Shown piece by piece: positions 44,421 through 56,233 of a stretch of DNA of 63,774 nucleotides (its first letter is position 1; the number at the start of each line of letters is the position of its first letter). The notes beneath the pieces are model-generated. The model was given only the letters and a program-made list of their open reading frames with translations, was not told where the DNA came from and ran no database searches. The position numbers and the translations under genes are program-made. Source of the DNA: Deinococcus depolymerans (lineage in GTDB: Bacteria; Deinococcota; Deinococci; Deinococcales; Deinococcaceae). The stretch is from contig NZ_BAAADB010000008.1 in the NCBI RefSeq assembly GCF_039522025.1, forward strand, positions 1 through 63,774, written 5' to 3'.

Positions 44421-45470
44421 ATGAGTGCTTCCTCTCCCCTGCCGCTGTCCGTGCTCGACCTTGTTCCCGTGCCGCTGGGGTCCAGCGCGGCCGGGTCGGT
44501 GGAGGCGGCGCTGGCGTACGCGAAGGCCGCCGAGGACGCCGGGTTCACGCGGTACTGGGTGGCCGAGCATCACAACATGGGCGCACTCGCCTCCAGCGTG
44601 CCGCTCGCGGTGCTGGCGGCAGCGTCGCAGCGCACCACGCGCATCCGCCTGGGGTCGGGCGGCGTGATGCTGCCCAACCACGCGCCGCTGAGCGTGGCGG
44701 AAGGTTACCGGCTGCTCTCGGCCCTCGCGCCGGACCGGGTGGACCTGGGCCTGGGGCGCGCGCCGGGCACGGACGGTCGCACGGCCCGCGCGCTGCGGGG
44801 CGCGCAGGGAATGATGGAGGAATCCTTCGAGCGGCAACTCTCGGACCTGATCGCCTTCGGCACCGGGCAGTACCCGGCCGGGCACCCGTTCGCGGGCACC
44901 GTCGCGGCCCCGGCGGGCGAGGGGCTGTTCCCGCCGCTGTGGATCCTGAGCAGCAGCGGCTACGGCGCGCATGTGGCGGCGAAGGCCGGGGCGGGGCTGG
45001 CGTTCGCGTGGCACATCAACCCGGACACCGCGCAGGCCCGCGCCGCCGCCGACGCGTACCGCGCCGCGTTCCAGCCCTCGGAAGCCTTCCCGGAACCGCG
45101 CGTGATCGTCGCCGCGAGCGTCGTGACCGCCCCCACCGCCGCCGAGGCCGAGGAACTCAGCCTGCCGCTGGGCCTGATGTTCCTGCGCCTCACGCGCGGC
45201 GAGAGCGCCCCCTACCCCACCGTCGCCGAGGCGAAAGCCTACCCGTACACTCCGCAGGAACGCGCGCTGGCCGACTCCATGCGACGGCGCGCCATCATCG
45301 GCGACCCGCAGAGTGTGGCCGCGCGCCTGCACGCCCTGGCCCGCGACGCGGCCGCCGACGAGGTGATCGTCAGCCTGAACATCCCCGACGCCGCCCAGCG
45401 CCGCGACACCCTGAAACTGGTCATGGACGCCGTCCGAGCGCAGGAAACGCGGGAACTCGCGCCCGCCTGA
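44421..45470 (+). CDS. LLM class flavin-dependent oxidoreductase (luciferase-like)
   Basis: TIM-barrel monooxygenase-type protein of 349 residues that uses reduced flavin (FMNH2 or F420H2 in the family). The start [22 protein letters not shown] is followed by [37 protein letters not shown] and [13 protein letters not shown], all typical of the bacterial luciferase-like group often found in alkane/aromatic desulfurisation or unknown oxidation. The C terminus has [30 protein letters not shown]. The substrate is unknown. It stands alone; a two-way terminator follows. Confidence 0.92.
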   Translation: MSASSPLPLSVLDLVPVPLGSSAAGSVEAALAYAKAAEDAGFTRYWVAEHHNMGALASSVPLAVLAAASQRTTRIRLGSGGVMLPNHAPLSVAEGYRLLSALAPDRVDLGLGRAPGTDGRTARALRGAQGMMEESFERQLSDLIAFGTGQYPAGHPFAGTVAAPAGEGLFPPLWILSSSGYGAHVAAKAGAGLAFAWHINPDTAQARAAADAYRAAFQPSEAFPEPRVIVAASVVTAPTAAEAEELSLPLGLMFLRLTRGESAPYPTVAEAKAYPYTPQERALADSMRRRAIIGDPQSVAARLHALARDAAADEVIVSLNIPDAAQRRDTLKLVMDAVRAQETRELAPA

Positions 45471-45482
45471 CAGCCGGGAGAA

Positions 45483-45520
45483 CAGGGTGGGTCCCGAGGA
45501 ATGTCTCAGGAGCCACCCTG
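45483..45520. terminator. Bidirectional terminator between the monooxygenase and MFS genes
   Basis: CAGGGTGG (45483-45490) pairs with CCACCCTG (45513-45520). A lone repeat-element end, GGAATCCGTAT (45531-45541), lies next to it. Confidence 0.55.
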
Positions 45521-45556
45521 CTGTCATATGGAATCCGTATCCAGCCTGGCCGCAGC

Positions 45557-46723
45557 TCAGCTGAACTGCACTTTCCGCGGTTCCGGGAGGCGCGCGGCGA
45601 TGAGGGCGCTGGGGATCAGCAGGCTCAGTGCGGCGAGGGCGGCGGTGGTGGGGCTGGTGGCGTCGGCCAGGGCACCCACAAGGAAGACCAGCAGGCCCGC
45701 GAAGCCCCACGAGAAGCCCATCATGATCGAGCTGGCGACGGCGACGTGGCCGGGCGCGTACTCCTGCGCGGTGACGACGCCGACGGGGATGCTGGCGTTC
45801 ACGGCGGCCCCGACGATGAAGGTCAGGGGGTAGAACCACCAGTTGGCGGGGCTGGAGAGGATCAGCAGCGCGAAGAAGGGAATGGTGGTGAGGATCGCGC
45901 CGCGCAGGACGGTCACGCGGCCCAGGCGGTCGCTGAGCCGCCCGCCGACGATGCCGCCGATGGCGCTGGCGACCGAGTACACGGCGAGCGTGATGGCAAC
46001 CTCGCGCGCGCCGTACCCGCGTGCCAGCAGCATGAACGGCAGCATGGCGTTGTACCCCATGCTGGCCAGTGAGCGCAGGACGGCCATGGCCCACAGCCAC
46101 ACCAGCGGCCCACGGAAGATGCCGGCGTAGTCGCGCAGGGGGATGCGCTTTGCCTTCTGCACGCCGCCCGGTGTGACGGCGAAGGTGATGGCGGCGATGA
46201 CCACGCCGATCAGCGCGAACCACGGCAGGTGCGTGAGGCCCACCCCGGCGAAGACTGGGCCGAGGGCCATCCCGGCCGTGCCGCCTGCGCTGAACAGGCT
46301 GGCCCACAGGCCGCGCCTGTCGGGGGGGCTGTGCTGCGCGACGTAGGCGGCTCCGGCCGGGTGGAAGAACCCGCTGCCGAGTCCGGCAACCGCGACGAGC
46401 AGGATCAGCGCGCCGAACCACGGCACGAAGCCCATCAGGGTCAGGCCGACGCCGGTCATGAGGGGGCCGAGCGCGGCGGCGTAGCGGCGGTCCAGCCGCT
46501 CGCCCAGGATGCCCAGCAGGGGTTGCAGGACACTGCTGGTCAGCGAGTACACGCTGGACAGCAGGGTGACGGCGGCGATGCTGACCCCGTACTTGCTCTG
46601 AAGGGCGGGGGTCAGGGGTGTGAGCATGGCGCTGTACGCGTCGTTGATGAAGTGCCCGGCGGTGACAGCCACGGCGATGGCGGCGGCGTGGCGGGTGGCG
46701 GTGGCGGAGACGCTGGCCTGCAT
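45557..46723 (-). CDS. MFS transporter of the fosmidomycin-resistance (Fsr) type
   Basis: Membrane transporter of 388 residues with 12 predicted helices in two six-helix halves. The N-terminal segment [20 protein letters not shown] and the [15 protein letters not shown] loop match Fsr-like MFS proteins, which export fosmidomycin and other small molecules. ATG 46723 (MQASVSA) is preferred to a start 32 codons earlier, which would add a Pro-rich tail. TACCGT lies about 9 nt before it. The substrate is unproven. Confidence 0.88.
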   Translation of the reverse strand: MQASVSATATRHAAAIAVAVTAGHFINDAYSAMLTPLTPALQSKYGVSIAAVTLLSSVYSLTSSVLQPLLGILGERLDRRYAAALGPLMTGVGLTLMGFVPWFGALILLVAVAGLGSGFFHPAGAAYVAQHSPPDRRGLWASLFSAGGTAGMALGPVFAGVGLTHLPWFALIGVVIAAITFAVTPGGVQKAKRIPLRDYAGIFRGPLVWLWAMAVLRSLASMGYNAMLPFMLLARGYGAREVAITLAVYSVASAIGGIVGGRLSDRLGRVTVLRGAILTTIPFFALLILSSPANWWFYPLTFIVGAAVNASIPVGVVTAQEYAPGHVAVASSIMMGFSWGFAGLLVFLVGALADATSPTTAALAALSLLIPSALIAARLPEPRKVQFS

Positions 46724-46890
46724 ATGGGCTGCACGGTACTGCGCGGCCGGCGGCAAGGGCGGGGGGTTGGGAACGAAGTGGCCCGGGATGTCCGGACTGA
46801 CGGGCCGGCTGCGGCGCACCTCCCCCGACGGGTCAACGTTGAATGAAGGCGTCGGGCGGCGCTGTGACAGCCGCGCAAGAGCAGGCTGTC

Positions 46891-46896
46891 TAGCCT
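46891..46896 (+). promoter_or_regulatory. -10 box upstream of repeat copy 10
   Basis: TAGCCT, 6 nt before ATG 46903. Without the repeat element this would be a standard leaderless promoter for the gene that now starts at 47060. Confidence 0.5.
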
Positions 46897-46902
46897 GAAC
46901 GG

Positions 46903-47067
46903 ATGATACGGATTCCGTCTGCTTCGTTCACAACCCGGAACAGCACCGGGTTGCCAGTTCCACGCCCGGAATCCGCCTGGCTCCTCCCCTGCGGAGCAGC
47001 TCTCCGAGTCGCTCCGCCCGGATTGAACGGTCTTTGCCACCCGTTCAATCGGAGGCCGTATGACTGA
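46903..47067 (+). other. 54-codon leaderless frame through repeat copy 10
   Basis: ATG 46903 opens a frame (MIRIPSASFTTRNSTG...RRPYD) that crosses the whole element and stops at 47065-47067, 8 nt inside the gene that begins at 47060. It is probably a by-product of the insertion, but it may couple translation to that gene. Confidence 0.4.
46907..47060 (+). repeat. MITE-like element, copy 10, in a start codon
   Basis: 154 bp, from TACGGATTCCG to GGAGGCCGTA, with TGA on both sides (46904-46906, 47061-47063) and ATGA on both sides if the base before is counted. Stem 2 is CAACCCGG/CCGGGTTG. Stem 1 is GATTGAACGG with CCGTTCAATC. Confidence 0.9.
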
Positions 47068-47583
47068 TCAGTTCCGCACCCTGATTGCCCGCGCTCTTCC
47101 CAGTCCGGAACGGGTGCAGGAATCCCTGCGGCAACTGAGTCCGCTGGAACTGCAGGCCGCCGCTGACTTCTTCAGCGTGACCCTGCCGGAATTCGACGTG
47201 GCGGTGGCGTTGCCCGGCGCACAGGGGCTGGCGCAGGCGGCGGCAGAGCTGCGCGGCGCGTTCCTGGTGACGGCCGGGCGCACGGCGGCGGGCCGCTGGG
47301 AGCTGTTCGCGCCGGACCTGGCCGGCATCACGCGGGAGCTGGGGGCGGGGCGGCGGCCGGCGCGGGCCGCGCTGTTCACGCCGCAGCTGAAGAGTGGCCT
47401 GAAGGAACTGGAGGTCCTGCTCACCGTCGCCCGGCCCGGCTGGCTGGTGCCGGCGCTCGCGGCGGGCGTGGCGCGCACCGACGCGCTGGGCCGCGCCCGC
47501 CTGGAATTACAGGGCGTGCGGGTGGTGACGCCGGTCATGCTGGCCGACACGCCCACCGGACTGGTGTTCGAGCGGCGCTATCC

Positions 47584-47596
<13 letters not shown>
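47060..47596 (+). CDS. Hypothetical protein whose start codon is rebuilt by a repeat element
   Basis: Protein of 178 residues that I do not recognise. It has no signal peptide, and two hydrophobic stretches are too mixed to be membrane helices. It is mostly alpha/beta in character, with LSPLELQAAADFFSVTLPEFDVAV near the N terminus and a central GRWELFAPDLAGITRELGAGRRPARAALF. The ATG at 47060 is formed by the last A of the repeat element plus the TGA duplication. The original gene probably began at 46903 behind TAGCCT. The 3' end overlaps the convergent ICMT-like gene by 13 bp. Confidence 0.75.
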
Positions 47597-49075
<1,479 letters not shown>

Positions 49076-49079
<4 letters not shown>

Positions 49080-49120
49080 GGCCTGCCCCGGCCGGAACGG
49101 GTGGATGGAAGGGAAGGCAT
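49076..49120 (-). other. Short upstream ORF overlapping the meaB GTG start
   Basis: ATG 49120 opens 14 codons (MPSLPSTRSGRGRP) whose TGA (49078-49076) overlaps the meaB GTG (GTGA). TAGCCT at 49130-49135 (minus) is 9 nt upstream, so the message would be leaderless or nearly so. Confidence 0.45.
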
Positions 49121-49192
49121 GTGCCTCTCAGGCTAGCGCATGGGCGCGCGGCGGGGTTCAGCCGCGCAGGACGCCGTTCCCGCGACCGCTGC

Positions 49193-49906
49193 TCAGGGGG
49201 CCTGCCCGAGCACGTCGTCCGCCTCGGTGGCTTCCAGCAGGCTCTCGAGGTGCGCGTCGTCGTTGAAGCCCAGCAGCATGCCGCTGCCCGCTCCCAGCAG
49301 GACGCGCGTGACCGAGGTGTTCGACACGCTCAGGCGCGCCCAGGCGTTGGCGGGCACGCCGCCCAGCGCCAGACCGACCGCCACGCGGACCACGCCGCCG
49401 TGCGTGAACACCAGCACCCGCTGGCCGGGGTGTCGCGCCTGGATCTGCGCGAAAGCGTCGCCGCTGCGGGCGTACAGGTCCTCCATGCTCTCCCCGCCGG
49501 GACGGCGGGTACTCCAGGGTTCGGCACTCAGGGCCTGCAGGTACTCGGGGAAGCGGGCGCGGATCTCGTGGATGGTCAGCCCCGCGAGTTCCCCGACGTG
49601 AATCTCGCGCAGGCCCTCGTCGGTCTGCACCGGGGGCGCGCCGTGCAGGCGCTCGGCGACGATGCGGGCCGTCTGCGCGGCGCGGGCCAGGTCGCTGGTG
49701 TACACGGCGTCGAAGGGTTGCGCGGTCAGACGTTCCGCGAGGCTGGCCGCCTGCAGCACGCCCACCGGGCTGAGTGGCACGTCCGTCTGCCCCTGGTAGC
49801 GGCCGTCGGCGTTCCAGGTGCTCTCGCCGTGCCGGACCACCCAGAATTCGGTGGCGGTGGCGCGGTCCGGCGCGGCGAAGCCGGTGGGGGCCAGCCGCCT
49901 GGTCAA
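49193..49906 (-). CDS. Histidine phosphatase family protein
   Basis: Phosphatase/mutase-fold protein of 237 residues. The catalytic RHG motif is VVRHGESTWN near residue 26, and the second catalytic His is in VLVFTHGGVVRVAV near 165. PLSPVGVLQAASLAERL and VYTSDLARAAQTA are typical of cofactor-independent phosphatases of the PhoE/CobC type. Starts at TTG 49906, which overlaps the purM stop (TTGA). No better start lies before the catalytic motif. Co-transcribed with purM; the substrate is unknown. Confidence 0.88.
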   Translation of the reverse strand: MTRRLAPTGFAAPDRATATEFWVVRHGESTWNADGRYQGQTDVPLSPVGVLQAASLAERLTAQPFDAVYTSDLARAAQTARIVAERLHGAPPVQTDEGLREIHVGELAGLTIHEIRARFPEYLQALSAEPWSTRRPGGESMEDLYARSGDAFAQIQARHPGQRVLVFTHGGVVRVAVGLALGGVPANAWARLSVSNTSVTRVLLGAGSGMLLGFNDDAHLESLLEATEADDVLGQAP

Positions 49907-50958
49907 ACGGCTCCCGTGAAGGTCACGCCCTGACCGGCCGTCATCTGGCCGATCACCCAGGGCTGCTCTCCGGCGGCCCGCAGGGCGTCCAGCGCCGCCT
50001 CGCCCTGCGCGGCGGGCAGGATGAACAGGAAGCCCACGCCCATGTTCAGCGCCCGGAACGCTTCCTGACGTTCCACCCCGGCACGCGCCACGATCAGTTC
50101 GAAGACCGGCGGGACGGTCCAGCTGCCGGTGTCGACCTGCATGCCGATCCCGGCGGGGAACACGCGGGGCGGGTTGTCGATCAGGCCGCCGCCCGTGATG
50201 TGCGCCATGCCGCGCACGTCCACCCCGGCGGCCTGCAGGGCGTCGAAGGCCGGCAGGTACGGGCGGTGCGGGACGGGCAGCAGGTCCGCGAGCGTCTGGC
50301 CGTTCAGGTCGTCGCGCGCCTCGTTCCAGTCGAGGTCGTCCAGGGCCATGCGGGCCAGCGAGAAGCCGTTGGTGTGCAGGCCCGAGCTGGGCAGCGCGAT
50401 CACGGTGTCGCCCGCCTCGATGCGCGCGCCGGTGATCAGGGCGGGGCGGTCCACGACGCCCACGATGGTGCCCACGATGTCCAGTTCGCCATCCACGTAC
50501 ACGCCGGGCATCTCGGCGGTCTCGCCGCCCAGCAGGGCCACGCCCAGCGCCTCGCAGGCCTGCGCCGCGCCGGTCACGACCTCCGCGACCCGTTCGGGCG
50601 AGAGTTTGCCCATGGCGACGTAATCCAGGAAGAACAGCGGGCGCGCGCCCTGCACGAGAATGTCGTTCACGCAGTGGTTCACGATGTCGCCGCCCAGCCC
50701 GCCGAAACGGCCGGTGCGGACCGCGACCTTGGTCTTGGTGCCCACGCCGTCGGTGCTGGCGACCAGGACCGGGTCTTGCATGTGGCCGAACGCGGCGCGG
50801 AACAGGCCGCCGAAGCCGCCCAGGCCGCCCAGTACGTTGGGCGTGTGGGTGCGGGCCACCGCGTCTTTCATCAGGTGAACGGCGCGGTGGCCGGCGTCGA
50901 TGCTGACGCCCGCGCGTTCGTAGGCCGACGCCTGGGCGCCTTGCTTGCTTTCAGTCAT
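49903..50958 (-). CDS. purM: Phosphoribosylformylglycinamidine cyclo-ligase
   Basis: AIR synthetase of 351 residues, the fifth step of purine synthesis, which closes the imidazole ring with ATP. Signatures: YERAGVSIDAGHRAVHLMKDAV at the N terminus, LVASTDGVGTKTKVA near 65, GDIVNHCVNDILVQGARPLFFLDY near 90, and a C-terminal AIRS domain with AHITGGGLIDNPPRV. ATG 50958 has AGGAGG upstream, and a TACACT -10 box at 51001-51006 (minus) gives a leader of about 36 nt. The stop overlaps the next gene. Confidence 0.97.
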   Translation of the reverse strand: MTESKQGAQASAYERAGVSIDAGHRAVHLMKDAVARTHTPNVLGGLGGFGGLFRAAFGHMQDPVLVASTDGVGTKTKVAVRTGRFGGLGGDIVNHCVNDILVQGARPLFFLDYVAMGKLSPERVAEVVTGAAQACEALGVALLGGETAEMPGVYVDGELDIVGTIVGVVDRPALITGARIEAGDTVIALPSSGLHTNGFSLARMALDDLDWNEARDDLNGQTLADLLPVPHRPYLPAFDALQAAGVDVRGMAHITGGGLIDNPPRVFPAGIGMQVDTGSWTVPPVFELIVARAGVERQEAFRALNMGVGFLFILPAAQGEAALDALRAAGEQPWVIGQMTAGQGVTFTGAV

Positions 50959-51000
50959 GTGCTCCTGCCTCCTGCGGTCCGCTGAGCGGATGTTCAGTGC

Positions 51001-51006
51001 AGTGTA
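51001..51006 (-). promoter_or_regulatory. -10 box of purM
   Basis: TACACT on the minus strand. The short leader downstream contains a GC-rich inverted repeat (TCCGC/GCGGA) and a good ribosome site. Confidence 0.45.
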
Positions 51007-51042
51007 ACCAAAGTCGCGCGGATCGGGGCCGGGCGGGCAGCG

Positions 51043-51732
51043 TCAGGGACGGGCGGCGCGGCGGGCCAGCAGCCAGCGGGTCAGGCCGATCACGCCCACG
51101 GTGGCCGACAGCAGGCCCAGGCCCCACAGCATGCGCTGCGTGTCCCCGCTGAGCCACACGACGAGCGCCGTGACCGGCAGCGCGCCGGCGGCCGTGGCGA
51201 CCATGAACGGCCGGAAGCCCATGCGGGCCGCGCCCGCCACGAGGTTCATGACGTCGGCGGACAGGACCGGCATCAGGCGCACCATCAGCACACCCTGCAG
51301 GCCGTAACGGGCGGCGAAGTCGTGCGCGGCGCGGCGGGCGGTCTCACCGGCCAGGGTGCGGACCAGGGTGTCCCCCAGCGTGCGGCCCAGGCCGTACCCG
51401 GCGGCCGCGCCGAGCAGCGTGCCGGCGTACACGATCAGGAAGCCCTCGTATGGCCCGTAGGCGCGGGCGGTCACGGCGGTCATGACCAGCGCCGGCAGGA
51501 CCGGCAGGACTGCCTGCAGCACGAATCCTGCGATCAGCGCGAGCGGCCCGGCCCACCCCAGGCCGTCCACGAAGGCGTGCGTGACGCGCGGATCACGGCT
51601 GGTCAGGGCGGCGTAGGCGCGGGCCAGGAAGTCACGCACGTCGGGCAGCAGGGCCAGACCGATCAGCAGCAGCAGGGCGCCGCCCAGGATCAGCCAGCGC
51701 AGGTAACGGGGTGGATGCACGGCGGCGGTCAT
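51043..51732 (-). CDS. TVP38/TMEM64 (DedA/VTT superfamily) membrane protein
   Basis: Membrane protein of 229 residues with five or six helices. The VTT (SNARE-associated) domain covers about 60-190, including the charged re-entrant region GTLLGAAAGYGLGRTLG and the conserved LMVRLMPVLSADVMNLVAGAARM. Family members take part in lipid flipping or transport and membrane homeostasis. ATG 51732 lies 8 nt after TACACT (51741-51746, minus), so it is leaderless and has its own promoter. Confidence 0.9.
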   Translation of the reverse strand: MTAAVHPPRYLRWLILGGALLLLIGLALLPDVRDFLARAYAALTSRDPRVTHAFVDGLGWAGPLALIAGFVLQAVLPVLPALVMTAVTARAYGPYEGFLIVYAGTLLGAAAGYGLGRTLGDTLVRTLAGETARRAAHDFAARYGLQGVLMVRLMPVLSADVMNLVAGAARMGFRPFMVATAAGALPVTALVVWLSGDTQRMLWGLGLLSATVGVIGLTRWLLARRAARP

Positions 51733-51740
51733 CGCGGCCC

Positions 51741-51746
51741 AGTGTA
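51741..51746 (-). promoter_or_regulatory. -10 box of the TVP38-like gene (leaderless)
   Basis: TACACT on the minus strand, 8 nt before ATG 51732. Confidence 0.45.
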
Positions 51747-51772
51747 GGGGCGGGAGATGTGAGCGGCGACCA

Positions 51773-52662
<890 letters not shown>

Positions 52663-52666
<4 letters not shown>

Positions 52667-53451
52667 GGGGTCATCAGGTCACGCGCGGCGCGGGCGAGGT
52701 CGCCGCTGCCCGCCAGACTGCTGCCCACCAGCACGGCGTCCGCCAGTCCGCGCACGGCGGCGATGTCCTGCGGGGTGCGGTAGCCGCTCTCGGCGACCAG
52801 CACGCCCGCGAAGCCCGCGTCACGCGCCCGGTGGATCAGGCGCGGGCTGACGTTCAGGTCGATCTCCAGGGTGGTCAGGTCGCGGTTGTTCACGCCGATG
52901 ATCCGCGCCCCGGCCTCCAGCGCGATGTCCAGTTCGCGTTCGTCGTGAACCTCGACCAGGGCGTCCAGGCCCAGGTGGTGCGCCGCGCCCAGGTACTCGC
53001 CGGTGTGTTCGTGCAGCACGCTGACCATCAGCAGCGCCGCCGACGCGCCCCAGTCGGCCGCCTCGCGCAGCATGGCGGGGTGCACCACGAAATCCTTGCG
53101 CAGCGCCGGAAGGTCCGTGACGGCCACGACCTCCAGCAGCGCCTCGCGGTTCCCGTCGAAGTACCTCGGTTCGGTCAGGACGCTGATGGCAGCCGCGCCG
53201 CCCGCCGCGTACGCCCGCGCCGCGTCGGCCGGGTCGAGCGGCGCGATGGCCCCCTGGCTGGGACTGGCGCGTTTCACCTCGGCGATCAGACCCAGCGCCG
53301 GGGCGCGCAGGGCCGCCTCGAAGCGCCGCGCGGCGGGACGGGCGCCGCCCAGGGTGGGGTCGGCGTCCCGGTAGTCCCCGGCGCGGAGGTCCACGATGCG
53401 GCCCAGCACGCCCGGAACGCGCTTCAGGTCAGGGGTGCTCAGAACAGACAT
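52663..53451 (-). CDS. trpC: Indole-3-glycerol phosphate synthase
   Basis: Closes the indole ring in tryptophan synthesis. It is 262 residues from ATG 53451 (MSVLSTPDLKRV), chosen because TATGCT lies 7 nt before it; an in-frame ATG four codons earlier overlaps that box. TIM-barrel signatures: LIAEVKRASPSQGAI near 60, RKDFVVHPAMLREAADWGASAALL near 115, VNNRDLTTLEIDLN near 185, LVAESGYRTPQDI near 215. Monocistronic with the PhnP-like gene and not in a trp cluster. Confidence 0.96.
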
Positions 53452-53458
53452 GCGCCGA

Positions 53459-53464
53459 AGCATA
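53459..53464 (-). promoter_or_regulatory. -10 box of trpC (leaderless)
   Basis: TATGCT on the minus strand, 7 nt before ATG 53451. It decides the start. Confidence 0.45.
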
Positions 53465-53521
53465 GAGCATTTGCCCGTCGGTTCAGGAGCCGGCCGGGAC
53501 GGACCGCTGCGCCCGGCGTGT

Positions 53522-53527
53522 TAGCCT
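53522..53527 (+). promoter_or_regulatory. -10 box of hpt (leaderless)
   Basis: TAGCCT, 8 nt before ATG 53536. Confidence 0.45.
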
Positions 53528-53535
53528 GAGCCCCT

Positions 53536-54063
<528 letters not shown>

Positions 54064-54196
54064 TTACGGACTCGGATTGAACGGCTTACAAAGCCATTCA
54101 ATCCGAGCGAAGCCAGTAGGAGCAAAACGGATTCCGGACGTGGAGTTGACAGATCGATGGTGGTCCGATCTGTGAACGAAACAAACGGAATCCGTA
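54064..54196 (+). repeat. MITE-like element, copy 11, in the hpt stop codon
   Basis: About 133 bp after the hpt TGA (54061-54063; one extra T precedes TACGG). The right end CCGTA is followed by TGA, shared with copy 12. Stem 1 is GATTGAACGG with CCATTCAATC (one G-T or mismatch). Stem 2 is the variant ACAGATCG/CGATCTGT. Confidence 0.9.
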
Positions 54197-54199
54197 TGA

Positions 54200-54333
54200 T
54201 ACGGACTCCGATTGAATGGGCTGCAAAGACCATTCAATCCGAGCGGATGCGAGAAGGAGAGAAGCGGGTTCCGGACGTGGAGCCGGCAATCCGGTGAAGT
54301 TCCGGATTGTCGGCGAAACAAACGGAATCCGTA
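54200..54333 (+). repeat. MITE-like element, copy 12 (best-preserved copy)
   Basis: 134 bp, from TACGGACTCCG to CGGAATCCGTA, with TGA on both sides. Stem 1 is GATTGAATGG/CCATTCAATC. Stem 2 is CAATCCGG/CCGGATTG. A third, partial unit follows directly (54337-54400, TACGGGCTCGG...). Confidence 0.9.
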
Positions 54334-54336
54334 TGA

Positions 54337-54400
54337 TACGGGCTCGGAGAGCTGCGCCGCAGCGCGAGGGAGCGCAGAGCGGACGGCCGGCTGTTTCGCC
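54337..54400 (+). repeat. Partial third unit of the hpt repeat array
   Basis: It begins TACGGGCTCGG after a TGA and then loses similarity, with no recognisable stem 1. Confidence 0.5.
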
Positions 54401-54412
54401 CTCCCGCCGCTG

Positions 54413-55489
54413 TCAGGGCAGGGTGACGGTACTCAGCAGCGCGTAGTGGTCGCTGATCTTCGGCCGGTCCTGCCGCACCCGTTCGTCGCCGCGTTTCAGG
54501 CCCGGCGAGTACAGGAAGTAGTCGATGGTCCGGTCCGGTTTTCCCACGGCCGGATCGTTCGGTTCATGCGTGATGAAGGCCGGGTCGCCACTGTCGATCT
54601 GCGCCGGGCTGGGGAACGACCCGAACCTCGCGAGCAGCGGCGTCAGTTCGGTCTGCGGGTTGAAGTACGCCCGCTCGCGCTCCCGCAGGCGGTCGTACGC
54701 GGCGCGGGTGCCGAGCAGGTTGAAGTCCCCGCCCATCACCCAGGGGGCCGGCGTGGCGCCGAGCAGGTCGTTCACGAACGCCACCTGCCGCCGCATGGTG
54801 TCGCAGCCCTGCGCGAAGGCGTCCATGTGCGTGTTGAAGGCACTCAGGGGCGCGCCGTCCTGCACGGGCAGCGTCACGCCCAGCACCGCCCGCTTGAAGT
54901 TGAACGCGACGGTGAGCGGGTCCCCGCAGATGCGCGGCAACTGGTAGCGGGTGGCGGTGTCCAGGCGGTAGCGGCTGAGCGTCACGAGACTCAGGCCCAC
55001 CCGGCCCATGATGGACGGGTGCGGCACGAACGCCGCCCGGTGGTAGTAGGTGGTGGCCGCGCAGGGGAACGCGCCGCCCAGCCTCGACTGCAGCAGGGCC
55101 AGCTGGTCCTGGTAGTCGGTGCGGCGGCTGTCCCGGTCGACCTCCTGCAGCAGGATCAGGTCCGGGCGCTCCTGCCCGATGGCGCTCGTCACCTCGTCCA
55201 GCGTCCGGGCGATGCTGTCGGCACTGGGGCGGGTGTCGGGGCCGTCGCCGTCCAGGGTGTCGTAGAAGAACACGTACCCGCGGCCCGCGAGGTACTGCAC
55301 GTTCCAGTTCATGACCCGCAGGGTCTGGCCGGCCCGCAGCGTGGGGGCCGAGTCGGGGCAGCTCAGGTCGGCTGCCTGCACGGGTTTGGGATGGTCGGTC
55401 AGGGCGTACACCACACCTGCCAGGACGCCCGCGAGCAGCAGCAGTCCGGCCAGCAGGCGCGGTAGCCACCGCGTCAGGATTCGTTTCAT
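54413..55489 (-). CDS. Membrane-anchored endonuclease/exonuclease/phosphatase (EEP) family protein
   Basis: Protein of 358 residues. One N-terminal membrane helix (LLAGLLLLAGVLAGVVYAL, about 12-30) places the catalytic domain outside. The EEP/DNase I-like metal motifs are present in order: MNWNVQYLAG, LLQEVDRDS, FNTHMDA, GGDFNLLG and ISDHYALL. Members hydrolyse phosphodiesters in DNA, sphingomyelin or inositol phosphates. The export suggests a secreted nuclease or phospholipase. The start ATG 55489 has TATGCT (55499-55504, minus) 9 nt upstream. The substrate is unknown. Confidence 0.9.
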   Translation of the reverse strand: MKRILTRWLPRLLAGLLLLAGVLAGVVYALTDHPKPVQAADLSCPDSAPTLRAGQTLRVMNWNVQYLAGRGYVFFYDTLDGDGPDTRPSADSIARTLDEVTSAIGQERPDLILLQEVDRDSRRTDYQDQLALLQSRLGGAFPCAATTYYHRAAFVPHPSIMGRVGLSLVTLSRYRLDTATRYQLPRICGDPLTVAFNFKRAVLGVTLPVQDGAPLSAFNTHMDAFAQGCDTMRRQVAFVNDLLGATPAPWVMGGDFNLLGTRAAYDRLRERERAYFNPQTELTPLLARFGSFPSPAQIDSGDPAFITHEPNDPAVGKPDRTIDYFLYSPGLKRGDERVRQDRPKISDHYALLSTVTLP

Positions 55490-55550
55490 GGTGCGAGCAG
55501 CATAGCCCCCGGGCGGGCTGGACGTGGGAACCTCTTCCCCGCCGGGACCG

Positions 55551-55556
55551 TACCGT
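55551..55556 (+). promoter_or_regulatory. -10 box of the ABC exporter genes (leaderless)
   Basis: TACCGT, 8 nt before ATG 55565. Confidence 0.4.
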
Positions 55557-55564
55557 CCTTTCAG

Positions 55565-56233
55565 ATGTCCCCGTCATCCCTGACCGCGCCGCCCCCCGCT
55601 GCGCCGCCCCCGTCTGAGTGGCCCCTGCCGGCCCTGTTCCTGCCGCCCGGCCCGCTGGTGGTGGCCGGGCGTCCGCTGGCGCAGCTGCCCGGCCTGACCC
55701 TGCAGGCGGGCGAGGTGCTGCACCTGCAAGGCCCGAACGGCGCCGGCAAGACGACGCTGCTGCGCGCCCTGGCCGGCGAGCGGGAGGGCGTGGACGGCGC
55801 GCGGGTCGCGGGCGGCGTGCCGGGCAGCCGGACGGCGCGGGCAGCGACGGCGTGGGTGTCCACCGACGCGCCGCTGCCGGACGACCTGAGCGCCGGGGAG
55901 TTCCTGCAGTTCACGGCGGCGCTGTGGTCCCGCCCGGCCGGGCCGCTGCTCGCGCTGGCCGGGACGCTGGGACTGGACCGCTGGCTGGACGCGTGGCCGC
56001 AGGACCTGTCGCGCGGCACCCGCCAGAAGGTCGCGCTGAGCGCGGCGCTGGGCCTGGGTCTGCCGCTGACGCTGCTGGACGAACCGTTCGGGACGCTGGA
56101 CACGGCCGCGCGGGCGGCGCTGCTGCGGGCCGTGCGGGATCGGGCGGAGGCGGGCGGGGCGCTGATCGTCACGACGCACGGGGACGAACTGGCCCCGCTG
56201 CGGCCCCGCACGCTGACGCTGGACCTGGCGTGA
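55565..56233 (+). CDS. ABC transporter ATPase
   Basis: Protein of 222 residues. A Pro/Ala-rich N terminus (about 35 residues) precedes the ATPase core: Walker A GPNGAGKTTLL near 61, an atypical signature LSRGTRQKVALSAALG near 145, Walker B TLLDEPFGTLDTA and the switch His in IVTTHGDE. The signature with RGTRQK resembles export-type ATPases such as CcmA/NatA. Its stop overlaps the permease GTG (GTGA). Promoter leaderless. The substrate is unknown. Confidence 0.88.
   Translation: MSPSSLTAPPPAAPPPSEWPLPALFLPPGPLVVAGRPLAQLPGLTLQAGEVLHLQGPNGAGKTTLLRALAGEREGVDGARVAGGVPGSRTARAATAWVSTDAPLPDDLSAGEFLQFTAALWSRPAGPLLALAGTLGLDRWLDAWPQDLSRGTRQKVALSAALGLGLPLTLLDEPFGTLDTAARAALLRAVRDRAEAGGALIVTTHGDELAPLRPRTLTLDLA

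Noticed and set aside
46903..47067. 54-codon frame as a real gene
   Set aside because: It is element sequence read from a pre-existing promoter and start codon.
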